Shown here: positions 32,419 to 43,000 of the stretch, in pieces | How positions within the stretch are numbered: position 1 is the first letter of the stretch | How the letters are laid out: the number at the start of each line of letters is the position of its first letter | Origin: Leadbetterella sp. | Lineage (GTDB): Bacteria; Bacteroidota; Bacteroidia; Cytophagales; Spirosomataceae | Length of the DNA stretch: 64,000 nucleotides | Assembly: GCA_019638185.1 (NCBI GenBank) | Contig: JAHBUH010000006.1 | Span: 62,001-126,000 of the forward strand | Reading direction: 5' to 3' | Program-made: the position numbers and the translations under genes | Notes under the pieces: generated by a model | What the model saw: only the letters and a program-made list of their open reading frames with translations | Database searches by the model: none | What the model was told of the DNA's origin: nothing

Positions 32419-33714
32419 TTATAAAAGTATTGAACCGGTTAAAACGGCCACCAGCGTCATAACCAGAGTAGTACCCCATGCCCATAAAAATGTGTGCTTC
32501 TGGTGATCGGCCAGATCCACCTCAGCCATACCCGTCAATAAAAAAGTAGATGCCGTTAAGGGGCTCAAAGGAAACCCTACCGTCATTTGCCCCAGCAAAG
32601 CCGCCCTCCCGAACTGAAGCGTATCGATATTTAGCTGGATTGCCGATTCCCTGATAATGGGTAAAACACCAAAATAATAGGCATCGGGTGTAAAAAGGAT
32701 GCTGGCCGGCATACTGGTTATGGCCGTGAACAAAACAAGTAACCCCGAATTTTCCGCCTTAACCACACGGATCAGTGACGTTGCCATGGCTTCAATCATG
32801 CCGGCACCCGTTAAAATTCCGGAGAAAACCCCCGCGGCAAAGATCATGCTGACTACCATAAAAATGTTATTGCCATGCCTGCCCAGCACCTGCTTCTGTT
32901 CCTGAAGCCGGGGGTAATTAATTTGAAGAGCCAGCAAAGAAGCCAGCACAAACAAAACCGGGGAAGGAACCACCTCAAAAGTCAGCAGCACGATAACGGC
33001 GGTTGTTAAAATGGCATTTAATCCTACCAGCCCCGGTCTTCTCAGGCGCCGTTCTTCCGGAGTAAAATTTTCGCCAAATGAATACGTAAAATCTGCAACA
33101 CCCAGCCGTCTTTTTTCCGCCCGTCCCCAATACCAGGCTACAAACAGCACCCAAAGTATCCCGGCAGCTATAGCCGGTAAGTTAGGAATGAAAATCTCCG
33201 CACTGCTGGCTTCGAAGACAGACAGGGCTCTGGCTGAAGTACCTGACCAGGGCACCAGGTGAACAGGCCCCACACTGAGAGCCACTATCCCGGCGAGAAC
33301 AAGTTTACTCATCTTTAATGCCTGATAAACAGGTAAAAAAGCGGAAATCACAATCATGAAAGTAGCCGTGCCGTCTCCGTCTAAATGTACCAGCATGGTC
33401 AGCAGAGCCGTACCTGTTGCCACTTTCACCGGGTCGCCTTTTACTAATTGCAGCACCTTTTTTATTACAGGGTCAAAGAGGCCCGAATCTAACATGACTG
33501 AAAAATACAGTACCGCAAACATCAGCATTACAGCGGTAGGAGCCACCTGGCGGATTCCCCCCAATGCAAAACTCCCGATATCCGCAACCGCAAAACCTGC
33601 TGTCAGGCCTACCAGAACAGGTATCATGACCAGGGCTACCATCACTGAAACTTTTTTACTCCATATCAGGAGAAGAAAGATGACAATGATCATTACACCG
33701 TATACCGCCAGCAT
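32419..33714 (-). CDS. CitMHS-family metal-citrate/organic-acid:H+ symporter
   Basis: 431 residues, about 11-12 transmembrane segments beginning MLAVYGVMIIVIFLLLIW. VHLDGDGTATFMIV and GPVHLVPWSGTSARAL are hallmark loops of the CitMHS group in the ion transporter superfamily, and FTPDAYYFGVLPI and GFPLSPLTASTFLL belong to the second half. Family members import divalent-metal complexes of citrate or related hydroxy-acids, driven by protons. The start is 4 nt from the esterase stop and the stop abuts the AtuA start. Its presence inside a SusCD operon is unusual and suggests that a non-sugar acid released by the esterases is taken into the cytoplasm. Confidence 0.9.
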   Translation of the reverse strand: MLAVYGVMIIVIFLLLIWSKKVSVMVALVMIPVLVGLTAGFAVADIGSFALGGIRQVAPTAVMLMFAVLYFSVMLDSGLFDPVIKKVLQLVKGDPVKVATGTALLTMLVHLDGDGTATFMIVISAFLPVYQALKMSKLVLAGIVALSVGPVHLVPWSGTSARALSVFEASSAEIFIPNLPAIAAGILWVLFVAWYWGRAEKRRLGVADFTYSFGENFTPEERRLRRPGLVGLNAILTTAVIVLLTFEVVPSPVLFVLASLLALQINYPRLQEQKQVLGRHGNNIFMVVSMIFAAGVFSGILTGAGMIEAMATSLIRVVKAENSGLLVLFTAITSMPASILFTPDAYYFGVLPIIRESAIQLNIDTLQFGRAALLGQMTVGFPLSPLTASTFLLTGMAEVDLADHQKHTFLWAWGTTLVMTLVAVLTGSILL

Positions 33715-33718
33715 CAGG

Positions 33719-34744
33719 TTACTCGAATTTTAAATAATCATTAAAGAAAGGAAGCACAGCATTTAGCACCCGTCCATCGGCTGTCCATATTTTATCTACA
33801 TGTGTACCGATATACTCTTCAGCGTAATGATGGATGCCCAGGTTTTCGAGCTTCTGGCTAAAAGCCATGTTCTGAACAGGAAATCTCGGTGAATCATTTC
33901 TGCCCCAATCCAGCTTAATGGCTTTTAGCTTTCTTAAATTATCCGCATAATCATTTACCATTTCAACCGGCATATTCTTATGCCATTTTTCTAAAACATC
34001 CTGATTCACAATGAGGGAGTCACCCTGGTATGAAAAAGGCATATCGCAGTAAAACGGCGGTTTATTTGCATTAGGCGACCAGGCTCTGCCCACAGCGGCT
34101 AAAACTTTAGGATAATACGTTTTATTCAGATCCTCCTCCGTTCCGGCGTTCTGATAGATTTTGAAAAACGGGCTGTTAGGGCCGAATTCTTTCACAAAAG
34201 CCATTAAGCCGGGGCTTAAGCCATAGACTGAGCTAAAAACATCCGGATGGCGCATGGCTATTTTAATCGCTCCGTAGCCCCCCATAGAGTGTCCCGCAAT
34301 TCCGCGGGACTCTCTGTTTGGCAGCGTACGAAAGTTTTTGTCCATATATTCCACCAGTTCCTTGCAGGTAAATGTCTCCCAATGACCCGTCAGCTCCGAA
34401 TCTGTGTAAAAACTACCCTGGTAAAGGGTATGATGATTAGGAATAACCAGAATATAGGGCCTGATTTTTTTTCTCAGGATCCCTTCATCCAGCACCTGTT
34501 TCATCTCATCCGTAATCTGGTCTGTGGCGGTAAATCCATGAAGAAAGTAGATAACGGGATAGCGTTCTTTCCCCTGCTCATAACCCGGAGGTAAATAAAC
34601 TGAACAGCTTCTGTCCGGGTTTTCTCCACCTTTATTGATTAAGGCTTTTGAGTTCAGGATGAACTTTTTAACACTTCCTTTCTGGGCAAAGCCCGCGAAT
34701 GACACACAGGCTAATAAAATAGGGAACAGATATTTCATATTCAT
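33719..34744 (-). CDS. secreted alpha/beta-hydrolase esterase (esterase D/feruloyl-esterase-like)
   Basis: 341 residues with signal peptide (MKYLFPILLACVSFAGFAQ). YPVIYFLHGFTATDQITDEM supplies the oxyanion segment and GIAGHSMGGYGAIK the nucleophile elbow with S153; a late EYIGTHVDKIW provides a candidate His. The fold is the putative-esterase (PF00756) family, which includes feruloyl and acetyl esterases and esterase D. It acts outside the cytoplasm, probably on an ester-linked substituent of the locus's substrate. It lies 48 nt after the GH3 gene and 4 nt before the CitMHS gene. Start can be either of two close Met codons. Confidence 0.88.
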   Translation of the reverse strand: MNMKYLFPILLACVSFAGFAQKGSVKKFILNSKALINKGGENPDRSCSVYLPPGYEQGKERYPVIYFLHGFTATDQITDEMKQVLDEGILRKKIRPYILVIPNHHTLYQGSFYTDSELTGHWETFTCKELVEYMDKNFRTLPNRESRGIAGHSMGGYGAIKIAMRHPDVFSSVYGLSPGLMAFVKEFGPNSPFFKIYQNAGTEEDLNKTYYPKVLAAVGRAWSPNANKPPFYCDMPFSYQGDSLIVNQDVLEKWHKNMPVEMVNDYADNLRKLKAIKLDWGRNDSPRFPVQNMAFSQKLENLGIHHYAEEYIGTHVDKIWTADGRVLNAVLPFFNDYLKFE

Positions 34745-34792
34745 AATAGTTTTCCTCCGTTTGTACAGGACTGACCCCTTGAAATCAAAGGG

Positions 34793-37090
34793 TTAAAACC
34801 TGGCAATAAGGGGTTTCTCCAACTTGTTTTTTACTTCAACCGATTGACTTGCAACGATCTCATCCACACTTTTTCCAAGAAGGAGCTTGTAAGCTCCCGG
34901 TTTTGTAAGCCAGCAGTTGCCGGCTTCATTAAAGCTGGCAAGGTCTTCTGCCGTAATCTTAAAACGCAAAGTTTCCTGCTCTCCCGGAGCCAGCTCCCGG
35001 GTCTTGGCAAAAGCCACAAGCTCCTTTTGCGGGTCATTGTCCGGAGTTGACCTGTACACCTGCACAATCTCTTTTCCTTTCCGTTTTCCTGTATTTTTTA
35101 CGTTTACCGTGAGGTTAAATCCATTTTGAGAGTTACCGGAAACCTTTACATTCTCATAACTAAAAGTGGTATACGATAGCCCAAAACCAAATGGAAAAGA
35201 AACCGGTTTCTTATGGGTTACATAGTCTCTGTAGCCTACATAAAGATTCTCATCATAATGCGTAAAGTCCAGATTTTTCCGGGGCACTTCAGGAGCCGGG
35301 GCCATATTGGCCCCCATCATTTCCTGGAAACTCAGCTTAACGTCCAGGGGAAAATTTGCATTGGAGGCTACATCCGATAGGTCATTCGGGAAAGTCATGG
35401 TTAGTTTTCCGGACGGCGTCACATGACCACTTAAAATATCCGCAACCGAATGGCCACCCTCTTGTCCCGCCTGCCATGCAAGCAATATTGCATCCGGCTT
35501 GCTTTTCCATGAGGCGGTCTCAATTACTCCGCCGATATTCAGAATAACAACCACCTTTTTACCCTGGCTATGGTAGGCTTGGGTCACCGCAGAAATCAAA
35601 TTCTGCTCTTCATCGGTTAAGTAAAAATCTCCCTTGGTCTTGCGGTCTTCAAACTCTCCCGAGTTACGCCCGATGGTCACAATAGCCAGATCAGTAGCTG
35701 CTGCGGCTTCTGCCACCTCTTTTTCAGACAGAACAAGCTCCGGCATTCTGGGCTTGCCAAGAATAAGCTCAAGTATATTGTTAGGGTCAGGCTTGTGCTT
35801 CTCCTTGTAGCCGGTAACGTACTCCTTGTATCTCCGGCTCAGCTTATCGTCTATAGGATACCCGGCAAGGCCTTCCAGCAATGAAACTACATACGCCTCA
35901 TACACGTCTCCGCTACCGGTACCTCCCGCTACAAAGTCATAAGAAGTAACCCCGAAGGCGGCTATCTTAGCCCCCGGATTTAAAGGCAAAGCCTGCCGTT
36001 CATTTTTAAGTAAAATCATTCCTTCTGACGCAGCTTGCCTTGCTATAGCTGCATGAGCTTTTAAATCGGGCTTATTGGAAAAAGGATACTTCTTGAATTT
36101 CGGGGTTTTAAGAATAAGCTCAAGTATGCGTTTCACATTTACATCTACATCACTGATTGCCAGTTTACCTTCTTTTATGTTTTTCAGAATGGCTTCTTTC
36201 TGTTGAGGAGTACCGGGCATTAACAGGTCATTGCCTGCGTGCACCTGTTTAACAATATCTGTTCCTCCAAACCAGTCAGTCATTACAATCCCGTTGTATT
36301 TCCACTCGTCACGCAATACGGTTGTCAGCAAATCCCGGCTTTCAGAAGTATAAGTGCCGTTAATTTTATTGTAAGACGACATGATTGTCCAGGGCGAAGA
36401 CTCCTTAACCGCAATTTCAAACCCTTTAAGATAGAGCTCCCTGAGCGGACGGTTTTTGATGATAACATCATTTCTGCCCCGTAAGCTTTCCTGGTTATTA
36501 GCCGCAAAATGTTTGATGGAAGTTCCTACACCATTCGACTGAATACCTCTTACTGCTGCGGCGGTCATTTTCCCGGAAATAACCGGATCTTCGGAATAGT
36601 ACTCAAAATTCCTCCCGTTAAGCGGATGCCTGTGAAGGTTTAAGGCAGGAGCCAGAAGTATATCCGCGCCATATTCCAGCACCTCATTTCCCATGGCTTT
36701 ACCGACATTTTCAGCCAGATCCGGATTCCAGGATGAAGCAATCAGTGTGGCTATCGGAAATGCGGTGGCATAATACGTTTGCGTGTCATTGGGGCGGGTA
36801 GGACTTATGCGTATTCCGGCCGGTCCGTCTGCCAGGACTATGGCCGGAATTCCTAATCTTGGAATGGCTTTTGTGGTTCCGGCAGCTCCCGGCACCAGGT
36901 TTTGGGTTTGCCCTACCGCAGGCCCCCCGAAACCGGGCATTCCCGTACCGATCAGTAAGTCTGCCTTTTCGTCTAAAGTCATTGCATTTAAGACTTCCTG
37001 TACGGTGTTTTTCCCAAGTTGAGGTACTTGCTGGGCATAAAGTGCGGATGAAACAAAAAATACGCCGATTGATATAAATAGTTTTTTCAT
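34793..37090 (-). CDS. GH3 beta-glucosidase/beta-xylosidase-type hydrolase
   Basis: 765 residues from 37090 (MKKLFISIGVFFVSSALYAQ, a signal peptide); a longer upstream frame lacks one. N-terminal GH3 TIM-barrel domain with LADGPAGIRI, GTSIKHFAANNQE and the catalytic nucleophile D272 in IVMTDWFGG; C-terminal GH3 alpha/beta sandwich (AFGVTSYDFVAGGTGSGDV, NIGGVIETASW, LLAWQAGQEGG) and a terminal Fn3-like domain. Family GH3 removes terminal beta-linked glucose, xylose or similar residues, including from plant aglycone glycosides. It sits between two esterase genes in the SusCD operon, so deglycosylation and de-esterification of one substrate in the periplasm is likely. Confidence 0.93.
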   Translation of the reverse strand: MKKLFISIGVFFVSSALYAQQVPQLGKNTVQEVLNAMTLDEKADLLIGTGMPGFGGPAVGQTQNLVPGAAGTTKAIPRLGIPAIVLADGPAGIRISPTRPNDTQTYYATAFPIATLIASSWNPDLAENVGKAMGNEVLEYGADILLAPALNLHRHPLNGRNFEYYSEDPVISGKMTAAAVRGIQSNGVGTSIKHFAANNQESLRGRNDVIIKNRPLRELYLKGFEIAVKESSPWTIMSSYNKINGTYTSESRDLLTTVLRDEWKYNGIVMTDWFGGTDIVKQVHAGNDLLMPGTPQQKEAILKNIKEGKLAISDVDVNVKRILELILKTPKFKKYPFSNKPDLKAHAAIARQAASEGMILLKNERQALPLNPGAKIAAFGVTSYDFVAGGTGSGDVYEAYVVSLLEGLAGYPIDDKLSRRYKEYVTGYKEKHKPDPNNILELILGKPRMPELVLSEKEVAEAAAATDLAIVTIGRNSGEFEDRKTKGDFYLTDEEQNLISAVTQAYHSQGKKVVVILNIGGVIETASWKSKPDAILLAWQAGQEGGHSVADILSGHVTPSGKLTMTFPNDLSDVASNANFPLDVKLSFQEMMGANMAPAPEVPRKNLDFTHYDENLYVGYRDYVTHKKPVSFPFGFGLSYTTFSYENVKVSGNSQNGFNLTVNVKNTGKRKGKEIVQVYRSTPDNDPQKELVAFAKTRELAPGEQETLRFKITAEDLASFNEAGNCWLTKPGAYKLLLGKSVDEIVASQSVEVKNKLEKPLIARF

Positions 37091-37131
37091 CAGGTTTTCA
37101 ATATGATTTCGGTTGAATTGCAAACAGTAGG

Positions 37132-37170
37132 GTATTCAGGCACATTCCTGAACAGAACATGCCTGAATAC
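37132..37170. other. intercistronic hairpin between esterase and GH3 genes
   Basis: GTATTCAGGCA and TGCCTGAATAC form an 11-bp perfect stem around a 17-nt loop in the 93-nt gap. It has no T-tract on the minus strand, so mRNA processing or stabilisation is more likely than termination. Confidence 0.6.
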
Positions 37171-37183
37171 AGTGGTTATTTAT

Positions 37184-38368
37184 CTACTTAAATAAAAGCG
37201 GGGCAAACTCTGACAGGTAAAGCCTCCAGTTTGACCACGTATGTCCGCCTTCTGATTCCCGGTAGGTATATTTTGCTTTTTTATCGTCCAGGAGTTTTCT
37301 GAAGTCTGCTCCGCTCTGGTAAAGAAAATCTGTTTTTCCCATTCCTATCCAGTATAACCTGTATCCGTTGTCGCGCTGCTTTTCCAGGTTTTTCTCGTAA
37401 TTCTCATAAACCGCCGGAATCTCTTTTACATCCGGTCTGCCCAGGCGATACGCCGCAGAAAACAACCCTACATAATCAAAGGTGTTATTCAGGTATGCCG
37501 ATATGAACAAAGTATGTGATCCGCCCATCGATAAACCTGCAATAGCACGATCCGCCTTATTTTTCTTAACCCGGTAAGTTTTTTCCACGAAATCAACCAC
37601 ATCCTGAAACGTACTCTCCATATTTCCGGAACCTACATCAGGAGTCATCATGACGGGTTTGTAAAGTCCTTTGCTAGATTCTCCGGGAGCAGCGGCATTA
37701 CTCGTATGCCCGTTTGTCATCACCACCAGCATGGGCTTTGCTTTTCCGGCCGCAATCAGGTTATCCAGGATCTGGGCGGTTCTTCCTAAGGAAATCCAGG
37801 CTTCCTCATCACCGCCTACGCCGTGCAGAAGATAAAGTACAGGATAGCTTTCTTTCGTTTGCTTATATCCCGGAGGCGTATAGACGGTTAAGCGCCTTGT
37901 AGCTTTTAAGCGGGGGGAATCGTACCAGGTACGGGAAACGGTTCCATGAGGTACATCTTCTACTTTGTACAGGGATGACTGGTTACCGTTGGTAATAAAA
38001 ATACTGAAAATATTGGCAATATCCCTGATTTGATACACATTGTTAGGATCTGTGATTTTCAATCCGTCCACAATAAAATTATACATAAACAAATCAGACT
38101 TAAGCGCCTCAGACGTATATGTCCAGATTCCTTTTTCATCCTTACTCATGGCTGCTTTGCCCGGAACCCAGCCCTGTGACGGCATCCAGTCCCCCTGAAT
38201 AAAAACCTCTGCGGCTTTGGGGGCATCGAGCTTAAAGGTTACGGTGTTGTTATTATTCACCACGGGTGAGATGATTCCCTGTGCACCGGAGAAATCGAGA
38301 TTTTGCTGAGCCTTAAGCGTAAAAACGCTGACTATCAGAATACTTAAAACTAAAAATGTTTTTTTCAT
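37184..38368 (-). CDS. secreted esterase with N-terminal E-set (CBM48-like) domain
   Basis: 394 residues. Signal peptide to about 21; an immunoglobulin-like E-set domain (about 35-125: NTVTFKLDAPKAAEVFIQGDW … YNFIVDGLKITDP), then a PF00756 alpha/beta hydrolase with YPVLYLLHGVGGDEEAW, catalytic S280 in IAGLSMGGSHT and a C-terminal His in EGGHTWSNW. This architecture is that of enterochelin-esterase-like/feruloyl (CE1) esterases such as XynZ-type acyl esterases of PULs. It is the first enzyme gene after susD, 130 nt away with a hairpin in the gap. Likely substrate: acyl or hydroxycinnamoyl esters on a glycan or glycoside. Confidence 0.9.
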   Translation of the reverse strand: MKKTFLVLSILIVSVFTLKAQQNLDFSGAQGIISPVVNNNNTVTFKLDAPKAAEVFIQGDWMPSQGWVPGKAAMSKDEKGIWTYTSEALKSDLFMYNFIVDGLKITDPNNVYQIRDIANIFSIFITNGNQSSLYKVEDVPHGTVSRTWYDSPRLKATRRLTVYTPPGYKQTKESYPVLYLLHGVGGDEEAWISLGRTAQILDNLIAAGKAKPMLVVMTNGHTSNAAAPGESSKGLYKPVMMTPDVGSGNMESTFQDVVDFVEKTYRVKKNKADRAIAGLSMGGSHTLFISAYLNNTFDYVGLFSAAYRLGRPDVKEIPAVYENYEKNLEKQRDNGYRLYWIGMGKTDFLYQSGADFRKLLDDKKAKYTYRESEGGHTWSNWRLYLSEFAPLLFK

Positions 38369-38446
38369 GTACGTGTATTGTTTATTAATTTTTAAAAATT
38401 TCTTGTCGTAAATCTTAAAGCCTCATAGCGAGCAGAAGGGCCGTCT

Positions 38447-38471
38447 CTGCCCCCCGCTAAGAAGCGGGCAG
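38447..38471 (-). other. hairpin in the susD-esterase gap
   Basis: Minus strand CTGCCCGCT-TCTT-AGCGGG(GG)GCAG, a G/C-rich stem with a 2-nt bulge and no T-run. In PULs such a structure can limit expression of the enzymes relative to susCD. The flanking sequence (CATAGCGAGCAG) faintly resembles the repeats at 24099 and 26295. Confidence 0.45.
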
Positions 38472-38498
38472 CAGTGAGAAAGCTCCGTAAATTCCGTG

Positions 38499-40076
38499 TT
38501 ACCATCCCGGGTTTTGCTTAATATTCCTGTTTACATTCATTTCGTGTTCGGGAAACGGAAGCAATTCGTTTTTCCCTTTTTTGAAACCAAAGGCCTGGTT
38601 GGTATAAGGGTAAGTTACCGCATGGCTTCCGTCGCTTTTTAGCCCGGTAAAAGTGGGTATCTTTTGCCCCTGGCGTTCCAGGGGCTGCGTATCGCCCCAA
38701 CGTACCAGATCCTGAAAACGAACCCCTTCAAAACACAGCTCAAGCCTCTTTTCTGTCTTCACATTGGCCAGCGAAACATTATCCAGGGGCTTTAATTTTG
38801 CCCGGCTTCTGACCTGGTTGATATAGGCCAGCGCCTGGGTGTTTTTCCCGGTTTGTACTGCAGCTTCTGCCGCTAAAAGGAGAACCTCGGCATACCTCAG
38901 AACCCTGAAATTGGCGGTGGTAGAAAAACCAAACGATGACACCAGCACTTCAGAACCTAAGTACCGGTGCTTCCAGTTAAAATATCCCTCATTTCCATAA
39001 AGGGTACTTCCCGGATTGAGGGTTATACCGATCCCATTCAGTTGCTTATAGGTCCTGATAGTGCTGTTTAAACGATAGCCGTCCGTTCCCTCCTCGGCCA
39101 CAAAAGCCTGGTACAATGCTGAAGTAGGGTTACCAAATCCCCAGCCTGAAGGATAAATCCCATGTGAACCGCTGAAATATCCTGAAAGATTAAGCTTATC
39201 ACTTCTGTACCCGTTCATAATTCCCCAAAGGGTATTTCCCTGTGCAAAGGCGTTGTTATTGTCTCCTATGGAGTTAAATTCAAAAACTGACTCGCTGGAA
39301 AAATCAGAAACCGCCCGAAGCACATTTTCATAATCCGCCACCAAAGCATGTTTTCCGTCATTGATTACTTTCGACAAATTTTCAAACGCTTCTTCATTTT
39401 TCCCTTGAAACAGCTGTGCTTTTCCTAAGAAAGCCCTGGCGGCATCGGCCGTAAGTCTTGCGGGCTGGGCGCTGTTAACCGTACTTTTCTTTTGCGGAAG
39501 GCTGTTGCTCTGCAAGGCATCCCTGTAACCTGTTTCGATCAGCTCCCAGAGTGCATTTTTATCTCCGTTAGGCTGCTGATATTCGTCCGGAGACAACTCG
39601 GCAGTCACCAGAGGTACGTTTCCCCATAAGGTAACCAAATCAAAGTAAACTGCGGCACGGATGGTCTTCGCTTCAGCGACAACTCTTTTCTTGACGTCTG
39701 AGTCCGGCTCTATACGGTTGATGATCAGGTTAGCCAGGTAAATTGTGTTGTAATATTGGGCAAAAGGCCCACTTACGGTGGTACTTGCCGCTCCAAAATT
39801 GTACTCGTTGATCTGCTCATACATGCTGTTGTCGCCCCTCGATCCGCCACCACATAGGATATCATCGGAAAGCAGGTTTTTTAACCAGAACTGACCATAC
39901 AGAGAAGCACGCCACGATGAATAAACCGCTGCAATTGCCTCTTCGGCATCTTTATCTGTCTTATAAAAATTATCCACGCTGGTGGCCCCCGGCTGTACTA
40001 TTTTCAGCTGGTTTTCGCAGGCAGAAGTAATCGTTATGACTATAAATAAGGTTAGACTTTGAATTATCTTTTTCAT
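38499..40076 (-). CDS. SusD/RagB-family outer-membrane glycan-binding lipoprotein
   Basis: 525 residues. Lipoprotein signal with Cys20 (TITSACENQL). SusD features include FYKTDKDAEEAIAAVYSSWR near the N-terminus, LWGNVPLVTAELSPDEYQQPNG, and the C-terminal VRSRAKLKPL … KRLELCFEGVRFQDLVRWGD and NRNIKQNPGW ending. SusD proteins sit on the cell surface as a lid on the SusC channel and bind the substrate. The start is 5 nt after the susC stop. Sequence does not tell which carbohydrate is bound. Confidence 0.96.
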   Translation of the reverse strand: MKKIIQSLTLFIVITITSACENQLKIVQPGATSVDNFYKTDKDAEEAIAAVYSSWRASLYGQFWLKNLLSDDILCGGGSRGDNSMYEQINEYNFGAASTTVSGPFAQYYNTIYLANLIINRIEPDSDVKKRVVAEAKTIRAAVYFDLVTLWGNVPLVTAELSPDEYQQPNGDKNALWELIETGYRDALQSNSLPQKKSTVNSAQPARLTADAARAFLGKAQLFQGKNEEAFENLSKVINDGKHALVADYENVLRAVSDFSSESVFEFNSIGDNNNAFAQGNTLWGIMNGYRSDKLNLSGYFSGSHGIYPSGWGFGNPTSALYQAFVAEEGTDGYRLNSTIRTYKQLNGIGITLNPGSTLYGNEGYFNWKHRYLGSEVLVSSFGFSTTANFRVLRYAEVLLLAAEAAVQTGKNTQALAYINQVRSRAKLKPLDNVSLANVKTEKRLELCFEGVRFQDLVRWGDTQPLERQGQKIPTFTGLKSDGSHAVTYPYTNQAFGFKKGKNELLPFPEHEMNVNRNIKQNPGW

Positions 40077-40081
40077 GATTT

Positions 40082-43000
40082 TTAAAAGGAAAGGTTAATA
40101 CCGAAAACCAGTTTTTTTGCAATGGGATACGCTCCTTTGTCTACTCCCAGAGCCGAAGTGGAGCCTGCTGAAGCCTCGGGATCCATACCGGGGTATCGGG
40201 TAAATACAAACCAGTCATCCAGTGACGTATAGATCCGGCAGTTTTCTACTTTTAATTTACCCAGCAGCGACTGCGGCAGCCTGTAACCCACCTGCAATTG
40301 CTTGATCTTAAAGAAGGATCCGTCAAAAATGGCGGCATCGCTGATCCAGTACTTATCTTCCCCGTTTGCGTTAGGTCTTGGTCTTGAAGCATCCTTATTG
40401 GCGGGGGTCCACCTTTCATCATAAAAAATACTGAGCTTGTTTCCCCTCGGTCTGTCAATACGGGTTAAGGCGTTGTAAATCTGGTTTCCTTTTGACCCTG
40501 CTCCGAAAACCGTTAAATCAAATCCCCTGAATGAACCTGTGAGGGTAATGCCATAGGTAAAATCGGGGATGGCACTGCCAATCATCGCCATATCCTGATT
40601 GTTGATCACCCCGTCGCCCTGATCCGGAATCCCGTCACCGTTGGTATCTACGGTAAGCTGATCTTTGAAAACCGGGTCACCGGTTTCCCGGTTGATTCCC
40701 TGCAATTCATACCCTCTGAAATACCACACGGGAAGTCCCTGCTGAAATGCCGTTATTCCTGTGAATGTATGGTAAGAAGCCCCGCTGATTCTTGAGATGC
40801 TGGGATCCAGGTACGTAACCTTATTGGTAAGCGTGGCTATATTTCCCTTAACCCCATACTTAAAGCCATTGCTGAACCGGTCTTCCCAGCCTAATTCCGC
40901 CTCAAAACCTTTATTGATTACATTTCCGGCATTAACTACGGTAGAGGTAACCCCGGTTTCGTAAGGAGGAGTAATGGCCACTAACAGCCCGCTTGTTTTC
41001 TTGTGAAAGTAATCAAGCGTGGCGGAGAAACGATTATCAAAAGCCCTGAGATCTATACCGAAGTCAGTCTGCTCCGAGGTTTCCCATTTGAGGTTAGGGT
41101 TAGTGAGTGTATTGGGCGCTGAAGCTACCTGGTAGCTGATATCGGATGAATACGGATACATGCCGCCCGACAGAATTGAGGCAAGGTAGGCATATCTTCC
41201 CAGCGGGCCGGTGCTTCCGTTTTGTCCCCAGCTGGCCCGGACCTTAAGAAAAGAAACCCAGTCGGTCTTCGGGAAGAACTTTTCTTTTGAAATCACGTAT
41301 CCCAATGACATGGCCGGAAAGGTACCCCAGCGGTTTTCGTAAGGTAAAACCGAATTATCACTGGCATCTCTTCTTAAAGAGGCCTGAAACAGTACTTTAT
41401 CCAGGTAATTGTAGCTCAGACGGCCGAAATAAGAAAGCTGCCGCGTGTAGAGCTTAATTCCGCCGATGGTTCGGGTGGCTGCCGGTGCTAAAAAATCCAG
41501 ATCCCTGTAGGGTATATCGTTTTTGATGAGCTCATTGCCGGCAGCATTCACACTGACCGTTTCGGTGTGCTGATAAGATGTGCCGGCCATTAAAGTAAAA
41601 TCATGCGCCTTCACCCTGAAATGGTAGTTGGCAAAGTTCTCCCATTGATAGTAGAGGCTGTTAGAGGTAGTTCTGCTCAGGTTGACCTTATCTCTGTAAG
41701 CCACGGCATTGCCGTAGTAGATGTCCTGGAAAGTGTGATTATTGGAAAAAGCGCCCCGGTATCCGAATTTAGAGGTAAATACCAGCCCTTTAAGGGGCAT
41801 AATATCCAGAAACATGGTTCCGAGGAGGTTTGCTCCCGAATTTTTGTTTTGGTTAACATCCCGCATGAGAAGAGGGTGAATCTGTTCCGACTCAAAAATC
41901 CGGGAAAGCGCGTAATAATCTCCTGAACTGTTTTTTACCAGGGCCCGGCCGGCCTGCAAGTGATTTTTCATAAAATCAGGCAGGTTGTTTTTGCTGTATA
42001 CATCGGGGGTAAGCGGATCCATGGTTAACACGGCTGCCAGCAGGCTTCCGTATTCTGAATTCTCCGATACGGCCTGGCTGGACCATTTTTCCAGCGTGTT
42101 GGTCGTTCCTACCTTCAGCCAGGGGCGTATTCTGTAATCTCCGTTAATCATTCCGGAAACACGGGTGTACACATCCTGGTTGCCCACCACGATTCCGTCC
42201 TGATCCAGGTAGGATAACCCCACGAAATAAGTTCCTTTCTCGTTTCCTCCCTGGAATCCCAGGTTATGCCTTTGCATAAGCGATTTCTCAAACGCTACAT
42301 CGGCCCAGTTGGTATGGGTAACCCCATCCCATAAGGTATTTACCTCATTAGGAGTAATAAAATTAGCCTCTGTCATATAGGTCACATACTCCTGAGCATT
42401 CATAACTCTCGGAACCCGGTTCAGCTCACTGGTAGACATCTGGTAGTCGTAGCTTATTTTTGCTACGCCTGATTTCCCCTTTTTTGTGGTGATCAATACC
42501 ACCCCGTTTCCCGCCTGAGCGCCATAAATAGCCGCTGAGGCCGCATCTTTCAGCACCTCCATGCTCTCAATGTTGTTAGGGTCGATCCCGGAAATATTGG
42601 CCGTTCTTAACCCGTCTACCACATACAGCGGGTCGGAGGAGGAATTCGAGCTAAATCCTCTGATCCGGATTGTCGGGTTACTTCCCGGAGCTCCGGAAGT
42701 TTGTATAACCTGTACACCGGCAGCCTTGCCCTGCAAAGCCTGCTGCGCATTTACCACAGTTCTGTTTTCAATATCCTCGGTCTTTACCTGTGATATCGCT
42801 CCGGTTAAATCACTTTTCCGCTGCACACCGTAGCCCACCACCACCACTTCTTCCAGGCTGATATTGCTTTCTTCCAATATCACCTCCACAAAAGAAGAAG
42901 TAGCCGTTACTTCTTTCGTAATGTACCCAATCATTGAAAAAACAAGAACAGGCTTTTCTGCTGATGTTTTTATTTCAAAATTACCTTTCGCATCCGTAAA

